DNA from: Takakia lepidozioides
Taxonomy: Eukaryota; Streptophyta; Takakiopsida; Takakiales; Takakiaceae
DNA: 60,000 nt
NCBI GenBank assembly: GCA_030704615.1
Contig: CM060731.1
Coordinates: 62,044,756-62,104,755 of the forward strand
Reading direction: 5' to 3'
The position numbers and the translations under genes are program-made. Below, in pieces: positions 10,850 to 22,907 of this stretch. A model generated the notes under the pieces. That model saw only the letters and a program-made list of their open reading frames with translations, ran no database searches and had not been told where the DNA came from. The first letter of the stretch is position 1. Every line of letters begins with the position of its first letter.

Positions 10850-12880
10850 TCGACACCACACACAAGTGTGGCTTAGTAATTTTCCACTGGCTCAGGTTCT
10901 AACAGATCAAATCTCTGGAAAAAGATATTCATCTACAATTAGAACCTTCCTTTTACCCTATGAACAACAAGGATTTTAGCATGGTACATCAGCATTTGCC
11001 GACGAGGTTTGGGGTCTGAGGACCAAGACTGCCACTACGAGCTCTGACGTTCATATCCAATCAATCAGTTACTGTAGCTGTCTCTGGGTGCACGTGTCAG
11101 ATCCTTTAATGGAGGTGCTGACCCACAGTCCTCATGCGATGGAGCTCCACAGGGGCACTACGATTGGTTGCGGCTTCAGATAATAAAACCCCCTGCTGTA
11201 TGACATGAACTTTCATGATTTTTGATCGTTGTGAAGAGTTAAGCTCTTCCACGTTTGCAGACAATGAGGGTGGTGGGCTGCATCCCTACAGGTTATTCTA
11301 CCCTGCTTCCTTCCTTTTGGCTTCCATCTGAGCTCTAGAGGGCAGCAAACATTAGCTATCAAATCATTCCTCTTGCCTTGTCCTAATGCTTGCTTGACGC
11401 CAGCGCAGATCTCTCTCAATAAGGCCCGGGTTAAATTTAGGAAATCTTTGATGCCATTGGGCATGTGAAGGTGTTTAACACATTGGACTTGCGATCTGGT
11501 TACCACCAATTGCTGATCAAAGAGAGGATCATTTGAATCGACTTAACGAGGGTCCAATGTCGCAATCGTATATCCCAACAATAAAATAATTATGTATGTC
11601 TATACATATACATATGCATATGAATTCATGGATACGATATGTATATGCATGTGAAACATGTAGGCATGACCATATAATGATTAAGTCCTGGAAATGAACA
11701 AGTAGGTTGTTGGGAACAAGTGGGTGTTAACAACTTAGTTGTTCCCGAACAAGTGGGTTAACAAAGATGAAAGCATATTTGGAAGATGCTTTTATTTGAA
11801 TCATCTTTTTGTGATTCAGGTTGAGGGTGTAGACGCACCCTGAGTTTGTGATGCATTACACAGAGCTTCATTGCTATATAGGATAGAGTTGATGTCTCAT
11901 CAGTTATGAAACAGTACTCTCTGGTGTTCTTCCTATTTTCATTGTTCTTCTTCAATGTGACCTTCCTTGATACCTTGTCGTGGTTTGAATTGTTCAAGCT
12001 CTCCTTTACCTTGCATGTGGCTATGTTGTATTATCACTCCAAAGTAAGTTCAGAGTTCACCCGGCTCACATTGATATACAATTTTCTGAGTATGATGAAT
12101 TGTGATGGGTTCCACCATCGAAGTGTTAAGAATCTCGTCGTTGGTATGATGTCCTTGGAAGTTTGCAACTGAGAGGAGGTGTAACCCTACAGCTGACTGT
12201 GTGCTTATGTTCTTTAAGCAACATGAAATTTCACGGATCGGATGTGCTATCACATTTCTGTCCTCGAATGTATCACTGCATTGCATATAGTCTAAACTCA
12301 AACAAAAAGTCATGATGCCGCAATAGTTGATTCTGCAGCCAGGAATGCAATCATATATATAAATTTCTGACAGTGGATGTAATGCAAATGCTCTATGGAC
12401 TTGGGGTACCACCAACATGTAATGAATAGGGTATGACGCACCTCAAACATTGAAAATGTGCTATTAGTACATGCATTCCTACATGGGCTCCAGGAAAGAG
12501 CAAAAGCATGTAAAACTACGTATGGCACTGTGACAGGGCCATTTGAACAGTCTTCCACATTACCTGCATGACAGGTTGTGGAATAAGAACAGGAAGGAAC
12601 AGCCTACACTGGTTTTTTTGTCCACAGACAGTTGTAGGCACAGAGAACTTCAATTCTTGCATTGCTTGAGATGCAGGGATTATTCTCATCTTTCATGTCA
12701 CTTCAAAGGACCAACAACTCTCAACCTTTGCCAGGTTAAACAGGTTCTAACCTCACTGGCCTTGCAGAAACAGAAATTATTGTAGGAAAGGGCATAGAGA
12801 ATCCTAGAGTTACCTTCAAACCAGTTTCATATACTGGAGGAAGATGTTGATGCTTGACCGGACAGGACAGTAGGCCATGC
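10850..12880. other. Mostly non-coding region
   Basis: Apart from the RT scrap at 11466-11534, I find no supported gene. A/T-rich sequence with TATG/CATA alternation lies near 11575-11660. The minus-strand frame at 11213-11509 may be retroelement-derived but lacks a diagnostic motif. Confidence 0.3.
11466..11534 (+). pseudogene. Fragment of Ty3/gypsy-type reverse transcriptase
   Basis: The plus strand reads FNTLDLRSGYHQLLIKERI before a stop. This is the conserved RT segment that holds the first catalytic aspartate in Ty3/gypsy elements (LDLRSGYHQI pattern). No LTR or other pol domain is visible around it, so it is an isolated scrap. Confidence 0.6.
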
Positions 12881-15318
12881 TCAATCAGGTGACTCCCATA
12901 CTAATTTGTTGTCACGTTGATCACTTCTAAATTCGTGGAGGGCATATGCTGTCTCATTCACTTCACAGAACCAGTGTGCCCACCCAGATGGCTCCACAGC
13001 TTTAGTGCCCAGTCCCGCAGTCCTATCAATGTTCGCCATATTGCTCTCCTCCCCCCAATCAGAAATGAATGTAGCTGCACGGTGAACAAATTTACTTTCG
13101 AAATCCTCCCACACCTGTGGGAAAAGGATTATGAGGAAAAGCTCACAAGAAGGAAGACTAGAGACATGAGAATAAGATGGGAAATGGATATATGTAGCAA
13201 CCAAACATTTTGCATGCTTTCTTTTTACAAGATACTTTCAAATACCTGGTACTTGTAGTGATGAACAACAACGTCACCCAGTGATGCCCCTACTTCTTGA
13301 TATCCTTCTTTCAGATCAAAGTAGTGAACACGGCTACAAAGTGTCTGGGCCATCACCTCCACTCTCACTATTGATTTGACATGCTTTGGAGCTCTCATTC
13401 TGCAGACATAGTTTACCATCTGCCCACTACTGGGAAGACTGACAAATCCCGAGGGCCCAAATGTGAAGCATGGCACCTTCAACTGCCCTAGTTGATCACC
13501 AGCGGCGGTGTCATAATGGTCAAGCATAAGTTGTATGGGAGTGCTTATCTTTGTAGAAGAGCCAGCATACTTGCCAACAGGAAGATTATAATGGGCTGCC
13601 CTGGGTTTTCAATTCCTTTACCTGCACAGATATTGCAGTTAGTCCATAAATTTGATGCTTTGTGTTACTTTCAAGGGTATTCACCTGGAACACCTCATTT
13701 CAGTAAGGCAGTTTGATGTCCAGCAATTTACAGAGCAGACCACACTATTCCCAGAACACAGAATGAATGATCTATGAAATGCCCCGCATCCTATGTTGGA
13801 TGAGGTATTAATAACATTGTACTGCCGAAATTGGATATATACTGCTCTGAATGGACCTGGACAACATCAATTGACTTGAGGCTCCCTTGCAACAAATCTC
13901 ATATTTACTACATTCAACAGGACAGAAAAAGTCTTTCTTGGACCTGACCAGCTGTTGCTGACAATTGGCAGGCTACCAGACCAATGGAAGTTCTCTTCTC
14001 TCAATAACACTTGCAGGACAAACTTGAACTTTGACAGCTCAAGGCGACATGTGCACCATAAGCCCACTTGAATTTGACCTATTGGAAGCACAATCAGTAT
14101 ACGACACACCATCTCTTGAGAAACAATTCATGGCACAAATTTCATAGACATGTGTACCTTCAGTAAATCACCATCCACACCATCTCCTGGATTGAGCTGG
14201 TTCCTACCAATGAAATTCCTAGGGAAGGTGAATTTGTCAAGATCTAAGAAAGCCATCCAGTCACACACTGGGATTGCCATCAGCACGCAGTGAGAGAATC
14301 CTGCTTCCTGGGTCTTCAGCCACGGCCGTGCATGTCGGGTCACATTGAATCTGGATTGCAAGCTTTTGATAACCAGTTGAAGGTCGTCATCACTGTTGTT
14401 ATCGTAGATGAAAAATCTCTCCACACCCAGGTGGCCGTGGAAGATCACCCACTCCTTCAAAAACTTAGCCCCGTTCCAGACCATGGTACAGGCACAAACC
14501 CTGCTCTTCTCTCTCTCCTGGAATTGGGTTTCATTGTTTGAGTCTATCTGTCTCGAGGTTCCTCTAAGAGGGGTAGAACCCCTAACTTTTCTGTTGCTAC
14601 TGGAAGCTTTAACTGAAACGTTTTTCCTGGGGTTTATGAATTGATCCGGTCTAACGGAGGGGTAGTATCTTACAACAGAAGGAAACACTGCCATTTATAA
14701 TTAAGCTTATCATCTTCCCAACATAGGAGCTCCTTCCTTCATTAGGGGGCAAAGAACACCGGAAATTTTCCTGGCAACCCACAGTCACTTTAGTGTGAAC
14801 TCCATCTCCAAAAATGCATTCCATGTCCTTGGGGACCACCCCCTTTTTCGTCTCCACAATTCCCTTTGCGAAAAGGAGGACATCTCTCTCATCTTCAAAT
14901 TCTACCATGTTGTAGACCACTTTCTTCCAAAATATAAGCCCATAGTAAGCTTCGGAACTTTTCACATACAAACTTTTGGCCCCTCTACTAATCTCAATGC
15001 TCACTGGTTTCCCTTCCAAAGTTGCCTGCAAAGAATCCGCCGGATGCTCACACCGTACAGAGACTCGGTCTATGGACACCACCTTAGTCTTCACATTACG
15101 ATTATATAAACAGGCCATGTCCTCGCCAGTGTCTGTCTGAACACTGCCTGACAGTTCCCCAGCAAAAGTGGGATTTATAAGCAGGAGAACGTGTGAGGGG
15201 AAGGAAACAGCAGCATGGATGAAGGAGGTTTCACTTATTTCCTCTTGGAAACGCCCCTGATTAGCACGGATTGACCAGTCCCTCAACAGCTTCAGGCATC
15301 CTGAGCGTGCCCAGCACC
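12881..15318 (-). CDS. Glycosyltransferase family 92 (DUF23) protein, three exons
   Basis: Minus-strand exons: 15318-14158, 13482-13246 and 13114-12881 (stop). The first carries the GT92 hallmark CACTMVWNGAKFLKEWVIFH, IYDNNSDDD, then LKTQEAGFSHC and CDWMAFLDLDKF, the last holding the D-x-D metal site. The second carries CFTFGPSG, KSIVR, VHYF and HHYKYQ. The third has VWEDFESKF, DWGEE, GLGTKAVEP and FCEV. Introns are GT-AG; joins at LLK/LKVPC and YQ/VWED keep the frame. Such enzymes add sugars such as galactose to glycans in the secretory pathway, usually as type II membrane proteins. The acceptor at 15319 shows that at least one further 5' exon, probably with the membrane anchor, lies upstream and is not identified. 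A one-base frame break near 14690 may be an assembly error or a mutation. Confidence 0.85.
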
Positions 15319-17679
15319 CTGTGATGGAAACACAAGCAAGATTGTCAAAAAAGTGTCCACGATATGTAAAAATGCAGGTGTATCAGATGGGTGAACATGG
15401 AGTATGTGGATCTGACAAGAAACTGTCTCGCTCCAGGAATGTTCTGATGCTTTGTTCACTTACAAAATATCTGTAGACACCATACCAGCTGCCCTTTTAG
15501 GGAGCATCGAGCATAACATTACAACCTCTGGGTGACACATTTAATAACGGGTAAAACGAGAGAGACGACAGACACTAGCAAATCATCAGTGCTTTCTGAA
15601 ATATCGCCTTGAGATGTTATGTTTATAGTTCACTACAACAGAGACTTTCAAGATCTCAAGTGCATTGGGATTGCTGTAACCATCCATTTCTGGGTGTCAG
15701 TGCGTGCCCGTGTAAGAGAGGAACAGGCGTCCCAATTAAAAGAAGAAAAAACTTAAGAAGAATTGGGATTGCTCTTGAGACACATGAGAACTTCAATTTT
15801 TTTAATTTTGACAAAAAGATTCTAAGCAAAGGGACCAAGCAATTCTACGTGCTTAAGGGTTTCCTCCACTCTCTTCCGCATGCATCACGGCTGATCGAGA
15901 ATTGAACAGAGTTGGACAGACAACCTCCGAGGATGTGGGCATTCCACAAAAGCAACATTGGCAGAAGACGCACCGTCACAGATACCCTCCACCAGGAGCG
16001 ATGCATCCATCGTGCCTGTCTCCCAACCTCCCCCTTCTCCCTCTCCTTCATCCTTCGCAAACCCCAGTGGAAGCTTCGATCTTGGTGATTCGAGTGTTCC
16101 TGTTGCTGGAAAACAGGCAAAAGAGAATCTTTCCGGGACGAGCGAATGTTGAAGCATTATCTTCAAGCCAAATAGTGTCAGATAGAAAGATAGCGAGAGA
16201 GAAAGAAGAGGCGGAGGGAGGAGAAAGGGGGCCGTTGTGGGGGAGGATAGACATAGCCGGGAGAGAGTCCTTACAACTTCACGTAGTTTTCCCAAGATCA
16301 AGTTTCAGAGCGCCAACTGCCAAGGATAAAATCTCTCCTCTACTCTGCGCCCCGAAGGAAATGGTAAAAAAGAGAATGAGAGGGACACTAGCCGTGGGGG
16401 TCAGGTAGGAAGAGAGAGGTGCCCACGTTGGGCATATCAGCTGTGACAACACGAAATTGCACAGCTCTTCACCGGATGTGACCGCACATCACCTAATTGA
16501 AGCTCTGATACCCACCTCCCTCTACGGATCACTCTTCACAGAGTCCCAATTGCCAAGCTAACAAACTCTGGACCCATCTCCCGCAACGGATCTGTCTTCA
16601 AAAGCCATCTCTCGGACGCCAGACATCTTGGAACCAACATACGAAGGCACCTGCAGCTGACCATCAATTCAGTGCTCGTCATCTGCCGGCTAGCCAGTGC
16701 CCATTTCGGCCACCTCTTGCTAGACAATCCGAAGCAAAAGAATTATTGTGGGCCAACTCGTCACCTGCTCCAAGACTCGGCTGCACTGTAACGTCTCTCT
16801 GTCACGCTCTGACCAACGAGAACGACGTTTCTCGACGGACGAAATCAGCTTCAGTGCCTAGTACGACGAACGAAACCTCGAACGAGATGTAGCCAAAGTT
16901 CGTTCCTGCAAAACTAACAGTGTGTGTAGTCGAACCTGGGACGCCCTGGCCCATCCCTTGGAAACTAATTTAAAAATACATCGATTAAAGGAGGCTGGTG
17001 GATAAATGACCACCAACGATTGTGACTGCTTTTAAGTTATCCCGTAACTTTTGCCCATAGTTTCTAGGGGCAATTTACTGCAGCTGGGTACCCAAAATTG
17101 GTAAAAAGTCAAAAAAAGGGCTTGGGAACTTAAGGGTTAACTTACCTCCCTGCCACACTATAATCACCAACGGCCAGGTAAATGGTGCAGCAGGCCCCAT
17201 AAACATGATTTGCCAAAAACATTCACTTCCCCAGTCGCTCTCTCCTCTGCACGGAATACTCCTGCCCTTCCTCATCAAAGCACCCTACGCTCAGAGCACA
17301 CCTCCGCCGTTTTTTCGGCCCCTGCACAACATGACACTGTCACCCCATCCCCACTCTGCTATGAACTACATAATGACCTTCTACACACCGCCGTAAAACC
17401 TCCGCCGTCATGGCCCCAGTCCGCAACCAACACATGTCTGATTCGGTGTCACTCTAAAGGCACAATCAAGAGTGGTTATCACATTGGCGCCTTCACAACT
17501 AGTCCACAAACGATTTCTCTCCTTATAGATATTCTACCGCTTCACTCACAACCCCTTAGCCTTTGCCCTCTCTCTATCTCTACCCCACACTCTCACCTTC
17601 ACTCTTCAGGCAGTGACAAACTCTGTAGGCTCAACATAGCCCCTATCTCCCTCCTCACTCACTCTCTTCAATTCCACGC
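15319..17679. other. Upstream region of the GT92 gene; no exon resolved
   Basis: The missing 5' exon of the GT92 gene should lie here on the minus strand. The frame at 15885-16301 contains a hydrophobic stretch (near 16190-16250) but its possible donor does not match the phase needed at 15318, so I leave it unassigned. The region from 17200 to 17650 is C/T-rich without recognisable coding sequence. Confidence 0.3.
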
Positions 17680-19016
17680 ATGTCTAGCAATAAATCTAGT
17701 AGTCTCCAAAAACGCTCGAGGAGTATTCAAAAACAACCAAGGCACAAAGGGAAGGCTACGTTCAGCTCCAAATCTCCGGTGAACTTCCTTGCTCAGCGAC
17801 TCTCGACAAAAATGGAGCACCACAATGACGCAGATGCAGAAATGTCCCACCACTTTGACATGCACTTATCCGACGAACAATTCTTCGCCACTCCACAAGC
17901 ATACCAAACTCACTCAACACAAAACAAGACAAAGTCTCGCAGTGCTCACGTTCACGACAAACCTGCCCCCAACCCCAGCACCATCAACACATAATCAACG
18001 GGTGACCTAGCTCCATGACACTCAGGTGCCTCCTGCACAGCCAGTGACTCTCAGCCCGCACAAAAAACGCTCCTCCAGTGCATTCAGCAGCGAGGCTGAA
18101 AGCACCCACTCCGATCCCAAAAAATCACGGGGATTTCTTTCGCTAGATCCAGCTCCATGCTTAGAAATTTCAAGCTCGCCAAGAGGGCCACACTTATGGA
18201 TAGGTTATCACACACTTGAACAACACGCACATGATGCTGAACTTCCATTTGTCATGGAGAAACGCACGACAAGAGAACTCGAGCTGCTTGGGCTCTGCCC
18301 ATCTGAGATCTACGAACTGCAACATGGCCTCAAGGCCTACCCGCACGTACCCCAACTATTTTTTCCTACAGCTCGACCGGATGGTCGCGATGGCCAACTC
18401 TACCAACTTACTCAACTGCCAAAAGGGACCATCGTCGACCCTGTCTCTGGAATCTCCGTGACGCCCTACCACATACTGATCAGGTTTGACAAAGAGACCG
18501 ACATGCCCAAAGAACAGGCTGTCTATAGGGCTAATAAGCGTTTTGCAGCGAAGAACATTCCACTAGGTACTACGCTGTATTCGCCCATTATGGCCCACTC
18601 CAAACATGCCAGCAAGCACTAGACTGGCATCTTCAAGGTCGAGTTGCTACATCCAGCCAGGGACGGCATCGCTCTCTTGAAAGGCGACCGAACCTTCGTC
18701 ATAGAGATGTCCTCTGGCATACCAATGTAGGGTAAGGTGGAAAAAGCATTCGATTTACAATCGACAATGGAACATCTCTCTTTATACATGACAAGTGAAA
18801 GCCTACACGGAACTATCAGCCACAAGCTTACAATGCATCTCATCATGGAAGCTCACGTTCATGGTGATGAGTCGAGATCCTCTGCACTTACAAGACTCGG
18901 CCAGAGTCCAAGTTCTGCTTCATATACGTCACTTCCAAGGACACCAAACAAAGGATGTTGGCATAGGGCATCTGATTCGGGCGCACGCTGATCAGACCAG
19001 AGCTGCGAATTCGGTG
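17680..19016 (+). pseudogene. Decayed unrecognised ORF, left part of an interrupted sequence
   Basis: Plus-strand frames 17680-17994, 18026-18622 and onward to about 19010 look like one old coding region with frameshifts and in-frame stops. The N-terminal part is Lys/Ser/His-rich and likely disordered. The middle part looks globular (MEKRTTRELELLGLCPSEI, then YHILIRFDKETDMP). I do not recognise a domain; a retroelement ORF1 or a host nuclear protein are both possible. It stops at the 8-bp target duplication of the large DNA transposon and may continue at 41626-41903. Confidence 0.35.
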
Positions 19017-19024
19017 AACTAGCA
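19017..19024. repeat. Left target-site duplication AACTAGCA of the large DNA transposon
   Basis: The 8-mer AACTAGCA directly precedes the left terminal inverted repeat and recurs exactly at 41618-41625, directly after the right one. Eight-base duplications are typical of hAT and KDZ/Zisupton-type transposases. Confidence 0.85.
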
Positions 19025-19071
19025 CCTGGGGGGTGCACTCCAGCCAATATGTACCAGCCACGTGCGTGCAT

Positions 19072-19161
19072 AGGAGGGGGTATTTTAAACCCCTCCATGT
19101 ACAACATTATACATATAGAGGGGGGTTTATATCACCTTAAATATAATCTTACAGGAGGGGG
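19072..19161 (+). repeat. Left subterminal G-rich repeats
   Basis: Three direct copies of a motif like AGGAGGGGGTwTTTTA lie at 19072, 19117 and 19152, about 35-45 bp apart. The same motif in the same orientation recurs five times near the right end. Subterminal repeats of this kind are commonly binding sites for the element's transposase. Confidence 0.6.
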
Positions 19162-19175
19162 TTATTGAATTTTAG

Positions 19176-19240
19176 GAGTAGTCTAGTGGTAAGGGCGTAG
19201 AATGTGTCGTGACGCACCGCGGGATCAAATCGCGATGCAC
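19176..19240 (+). repeat. tRNA-like sequence with A and B boxes
   Basis: TAGTCTAGTGG (19179-19189) fits the polymerase III A box and GATCAAATC (19223-19231) fits the B box, at tRNA-like spacing. The acceptor and anticodon stems do not pair convincingly. It is probably a SINE head or a tRNA relic inserted just inside the left end of the DNA transposon. Confidence 0.45.
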
Positions 19241-19559
19241 TGTTGTTTTTGCTTTTCTTTTTTTTCTTTTCTCCCAGCGATCTGTCTCCCGCGGGCTCTC
19301 TTTTCCCTCCTCCCCCGCACCCCTTCCGTGTCAGCTTGGTCTTAGCAGGCCATGTTTCAATCTCTGCTCAATCTCGCCGTGCATGCCAGGGGGCAGTGCA
19401 GACAGGCCAGGGCAGTGTTCTTGAGAAGACCACCTTCATAGGACAAGGTAGCCTAACAAAATGAAGACGGGACACTCCCATGGATATTATGGAGTATATA
19501 TCTTTATTTCCTTGGTTCGTGCTTTGGTTTCTGATGCACTACAACTCTTATGGCATGCC

Positions 19560-19710
19560 ATCCATGCACTGAAGCTCATTGCCTTCTTTCTTCTTTCTTC
19601 TTTGTGACCCCCTCTCTTTCTTGTTTCTTTTCTCCTCTTATCCCATAAGATCTTTGAGCTTCCTGCAGCCATTGTGAAGTACGATTTCATTTCATTGCTT
19701 TTCTTTCGTT
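19560..19710 (+). repeat. LINE 3'-tail fragment in plus orientation
   Basis: The block CCCATAAGATCTTTGAGCTT and the following ATTTCATTTCATT tail match, in reverse complement, the LINE tails at 6420 and 6680. It is a short dead-on-arrival copy within the DNA transposon. Confidence 0.5.
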
Positions 19711-19790
19711 CTGTTCCTCTGCGCCTCTCCACCTATCCTAAGCAGCTGATCGACTTTCAGAATTTTCATCCCGCATGTGGAAACCGATAT

Positions 19791-20896
19791 GCAGATGGTC
19801 AACTGGAAACAATAGCGGCAGCAGCGCATTGATAGAACAAGGCACTGCTAATGAAGGTACCTTCTTCAACGCATTTCAGCCTGTTTTCAACTCAATCTCA
19901 TAGAAGTTCGTCCCTTGCCTGGCTGGAGGGCGGTTTTAGACATTGGTGATTCAATGGGGCGCTCTAGGAAGACAACCAAGGGCAGGGACTTCAACTTGAG
20001 AGTTTCTAATCAGTTTGATGCTCTGGACGAGGTTGAATCCAAGCAGCGTGACGGACAATCTGCCCATAAATGTACGGAATCTGAACGTCGTGTATCTGAA
20101 GATTTTGGTACTCTGAACGGTTTACCAATCCTCAAAGTTTTGAACGGATGTGGTTGAAGCCCCTCTTTTGCCCGCATGTGCTCGAACATGCGCGGAGACA
20201 CAACAGACGAATAAATCATTTGCCTCCCCATCGACGCGCTCCTCCCTCGAGCCATTCCACAATTTAATTGAATTTAAATTTATTTTAAGCCAGTAAATAG
20301 GTTTGCACTGCCTTTCATTCTGAGGATGTATTCATGATTTGTCCACAGGCAGGGATAGCTGAGGACCAGGGATAGAGGTCCAGATTCATCCAAGAGGGCC
20401 GGATTTCAAACACAAGTTTCTTTCTGCTTCCCTGTGGATCAATAGCTACTAGCAATCGCTCGAGGAGATGGTCAACTGGAAACATCAGCGGCAACAGTGC
20501 AATTGATAGAACAAGGCGATGCTAATGAAGGTACATTCTTCAACACATTTCAGCCTGTTTTTCCCTGTTATCATAGTTTTTCCCTGTTTTTGCCTGAAGG
20601 AGCAGGGATAGAGTGTGGGTCCAGATTCATCCACGAGGGTTGGACTTCAAGCTCCAGATTACCTTGATTCCATGTGGGTCAGTAGCTACAAGAAACCTAC
20701 ATGGGTAGGTGGTAGACTAAAGGCAGCTATTGCAGCGGCACAGATGATAAAATCAGGCACCTCAACCATGACCACAGCTTCTGAAAGAGGATCAAGAGAG
20801 GGAGTCCACAATGCCTCTTCTGACATTTCTGGGCATGTGAAGATACTTTGTGCGGCAGACAGCCTGACAGAGGCTCTACAGATTCTAAACCAATGA
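19791..20896 (+). pseudogene. Repeated exon-like modules of the DNA transposon (left set), with a LINE ORF piece
   Basis: A module around AATTGATAGAACAAGG...GAAGGTACCTTCTTCAACACATTT occurs at 19815-19890 and 20495-20560, and again at 36180-36250. In the best frame it codes LIEQGTANEGTFFNTFQPVF. Following it, 20615-20896 is open and codes QAPDYLDSMW and SYKKPTWVGGRLKAAIAAAQ, which recurs, broken, at 36290-36395. LINE ORF sequence (19915-20157, like 2180-2290) is wedged between copies. The modules probably were 5' exons of the transposon's own gene that have been duplicated. No known domain was recognised. Confidence 0.45.
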
Positions 20897-21509
20897 GGCA
20901 TTTTAGCAGATTCAGATATGTATGTCTGTCTCTTGCTTAAGTGCATCACTGTCACCAACCAGGGCAAAGGTGGGGCCACTCCTTGGATTAAAACGTATAA
21001 ATATGTTGGCTTCCTTTAGCATGCAAAGGAGAGAAGGAAAAGACATAAACAGTTCGGTTTTCCTTCAGACCTATGTTTGATCCAATCTCAGATGTGGGGA
21101 GGTTGATATTTTTGAGTGTGCAGTTTACCTTCCACTCTCAAACTTCTACAACTCAAAATTTGGCATTGGTAGTAATTCATCCCAATAGTGTCGAGTTCAA
21201 TCTATTCGCAGCAGACTCAGCTGTAACTTTGGGAAATTTCATCAGCTAGGTTTGACAACCTACGGTGTTGAAGGGATTTGTAGAGGAACTCAGTGTATGG
21301 AGGGCTCACTCTGTTTTGGGTGATGGCGGCACGTTTTGCAGTTGGTTGGGCTTCATTGCTTGCTCACCGAAGACCATGGCGTGTCTCTCATATTGCAGCG
21401 GTACTGTTCATTCTCCTCGTCAGCTTGTGCAATCCTTACCTTTGGAGATGTACTTCAATGAAGGAAGGGCAGAGGGAGGATGGTTTCCAGTGGGAAGCTA
21501 GTTAGATTG

Positions 21510-22560
21510 TACTCATAAGATGTTGTTTGCCGTAGCCTTGTGGACTTTGACCCCGCGCCCAGTTTGAGCGGGAACAAAAGGGACAGAACCTACCTCTGTC
21601 AGGGGCTGACGTTGGTAGTAAGACTTACCTTCATATATAGAATTAATCCGGGTTTTCCAGATATCCTCTAGAAATCCCTTCACACAAGCATCAATCTATT
21701 GTGTGTGATTTGCCCAAAAACTAGGCCTCAGGAGGGCCTGGGCTTTTGGCTCAGCCTCGAGACTTTCAAAGTTGGTAAACAGGGGTACAGGCACAATTCC
21801 CTTAATAGATTTGAAGAGAGCGTCTCTTTGGTGAGAGAACCCCGGACAGTATATCAGAAAATGAATATTGTCTTCAGATTGCCCACACAACGGGCAATTG
21901 CACTCTCCCTTTCCTCTCTGCTTTTGTTTGCTGTTCAAAGGTAGGCTTCCTGCCCTGAGTTTAAATTTCAGTCTAGTGCCGAGAGTGGGTAGACCCTTGA
22001 GGTCATCCAAGATGTCCTCCCCCATGTCACAGACTGGAAACAAGTTCAGGGAAGTTTTCTGCCTAACTTCATTTTCATCAGACAATCTCATGGCAACAAA
22101 CATGGCTGAGGACACTACAGCCTCTAAGTCAGATTTATCCAGCAGGGTCAAGACTTGCGGATCCAGGTCCAGGACCTTGAGAATCTCTTCTACTCTCTTC
22201 TGCCAGGACTTAGCCTGTTTGACAGGGCGGTCCTGTTTCCAAGATATAGAGTCGATTAACTTAGGATATCTGGTGTTGGGCATATGTTGCAGCTGACCCC
22301 ACCATCAGACCTTGAATTCATCTCGTCGGGAGCTTAAGGACGGAATGCCAAACTCACCCCGAACAGCCACATTGGCTGTTTTGGAGCATGCTGACATACA
22401 CTCCTTAAGCCCACTTGAATGGATTCTAGAGACTTAGCCTGGTTGGAGTTATCAACCCATATAGCAGATCCGTACTCCAAGGCAGGTCTAATAACGCGGC
22501 AAAGCATGGTTTTCTTAACCTTAGAGTTGACCCCTCTGCAGTGGAAAAATTTAGTGAGCC
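21510..22560 (-). pseudogene. LINE 3' half, ORF2 C-terminus and 3' region
   Basis: The minus strand from about 22550 to 21696 codes the end of a non-LTR reverse transcriptase ORF. Near 22480 it reads RPALEYGSAIW (thumb region typical of LINE RTs). Then 22283-21696 is open for 195 codons and ends with the zinc-knuckle CPLCGQSEDNIHFLIYCPGF. A 3' segment to about 21510 follows. One stop or frame break lies near 22310. The 3' segment is repeated to the right at 22590-22907. Confidence 0.75.

Positions 22561-22590
<30 letters not shown>
22561..22590. repeat. (GA)n microsatellite between two LINE copies
   Basis: About fifteen GA units lie exactly between the left LINE copy and the 3' end of the second copy. 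LINEs of this region end in simple repeats, so this is probably the tail of the second copy. Confidence 0.8.
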
Positions 22591-22596
<6 letters not shown>

Positions 22597-22907
22597 CTCA
22601 TAAGACGTTGTTTGCCGTAGCCTTGTGGCCATTGACCCCGCGCCCAGTTTGAGCGGGAACAAAAGGGACAGAACCTACCTCTGTCAGGGGCTGACGTTGG
22701 TAGTAAGACTTACCTCCATATAAAGAATCAATCCGGGTTTTCCAGATATCCTCTAGAAATCCCTTCACACAAGCATCAATCTGCTGTGTGTGATTTGCCC
22801 AAAAACTAGGCCTCAGGAGGGCCTGGGCTTTTGGCTCAGCCTCGAGACTTTCAAAGTTGGTAAACAGGGTACATGCACAATTCCCTTGATAGATTTGAAG
22901 AGAGCGT
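22590..22907 (-). pseudogene. Second LINE copy, left part (interrupted by the LTR element)
   Basis: This repeats 21510-21830 almost base for base. It stops at AGCGT before the LTR and resumes after it at 36037-36170, where the sequence continues as in the first LINE copy (21840-21960). The LTR retrotransposon therefore inserted into this LINE. Confidence 0.85.
22903..22907. repeat. Left target-site duplication AGCGT of LTR element 1
   Basis: AGCGT precedes the 5' LTR and recurs at 36032-36036 after the 3' LTR. Comparison with the uninterrupted LINE at 21820 confirms that only one AGCGT is ancestral. Confidence 0.9.

Noticed and set aside
11213-11509. Minus-strand protein-coding gene
   Set aside because: No splice context, no recognised motif, and the complementary strand carries an RT scrap at its right edge.
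13867-14112. An additional GT92 exon between 14158 and 13482
   Set aside because: Joining 14158 directly to 13482 keeps frame and gives the expected spacing between the D-x-D and FGPSG segments; the frame here resembles nothing in the family.
15885-16301. First exon of the GT92 gene with the membrane anchor
   Set aside because: There is a hydrophobic stretch, but the likely donor has the wrong phase for the acceptor at 15318 and the sequence is low-complexity.
17210-17782. A 190-codon Ser/Pro/His-rich protein
   Set aside because: C-rich low-complexity DNA keeps several frames open; no supporting feature.
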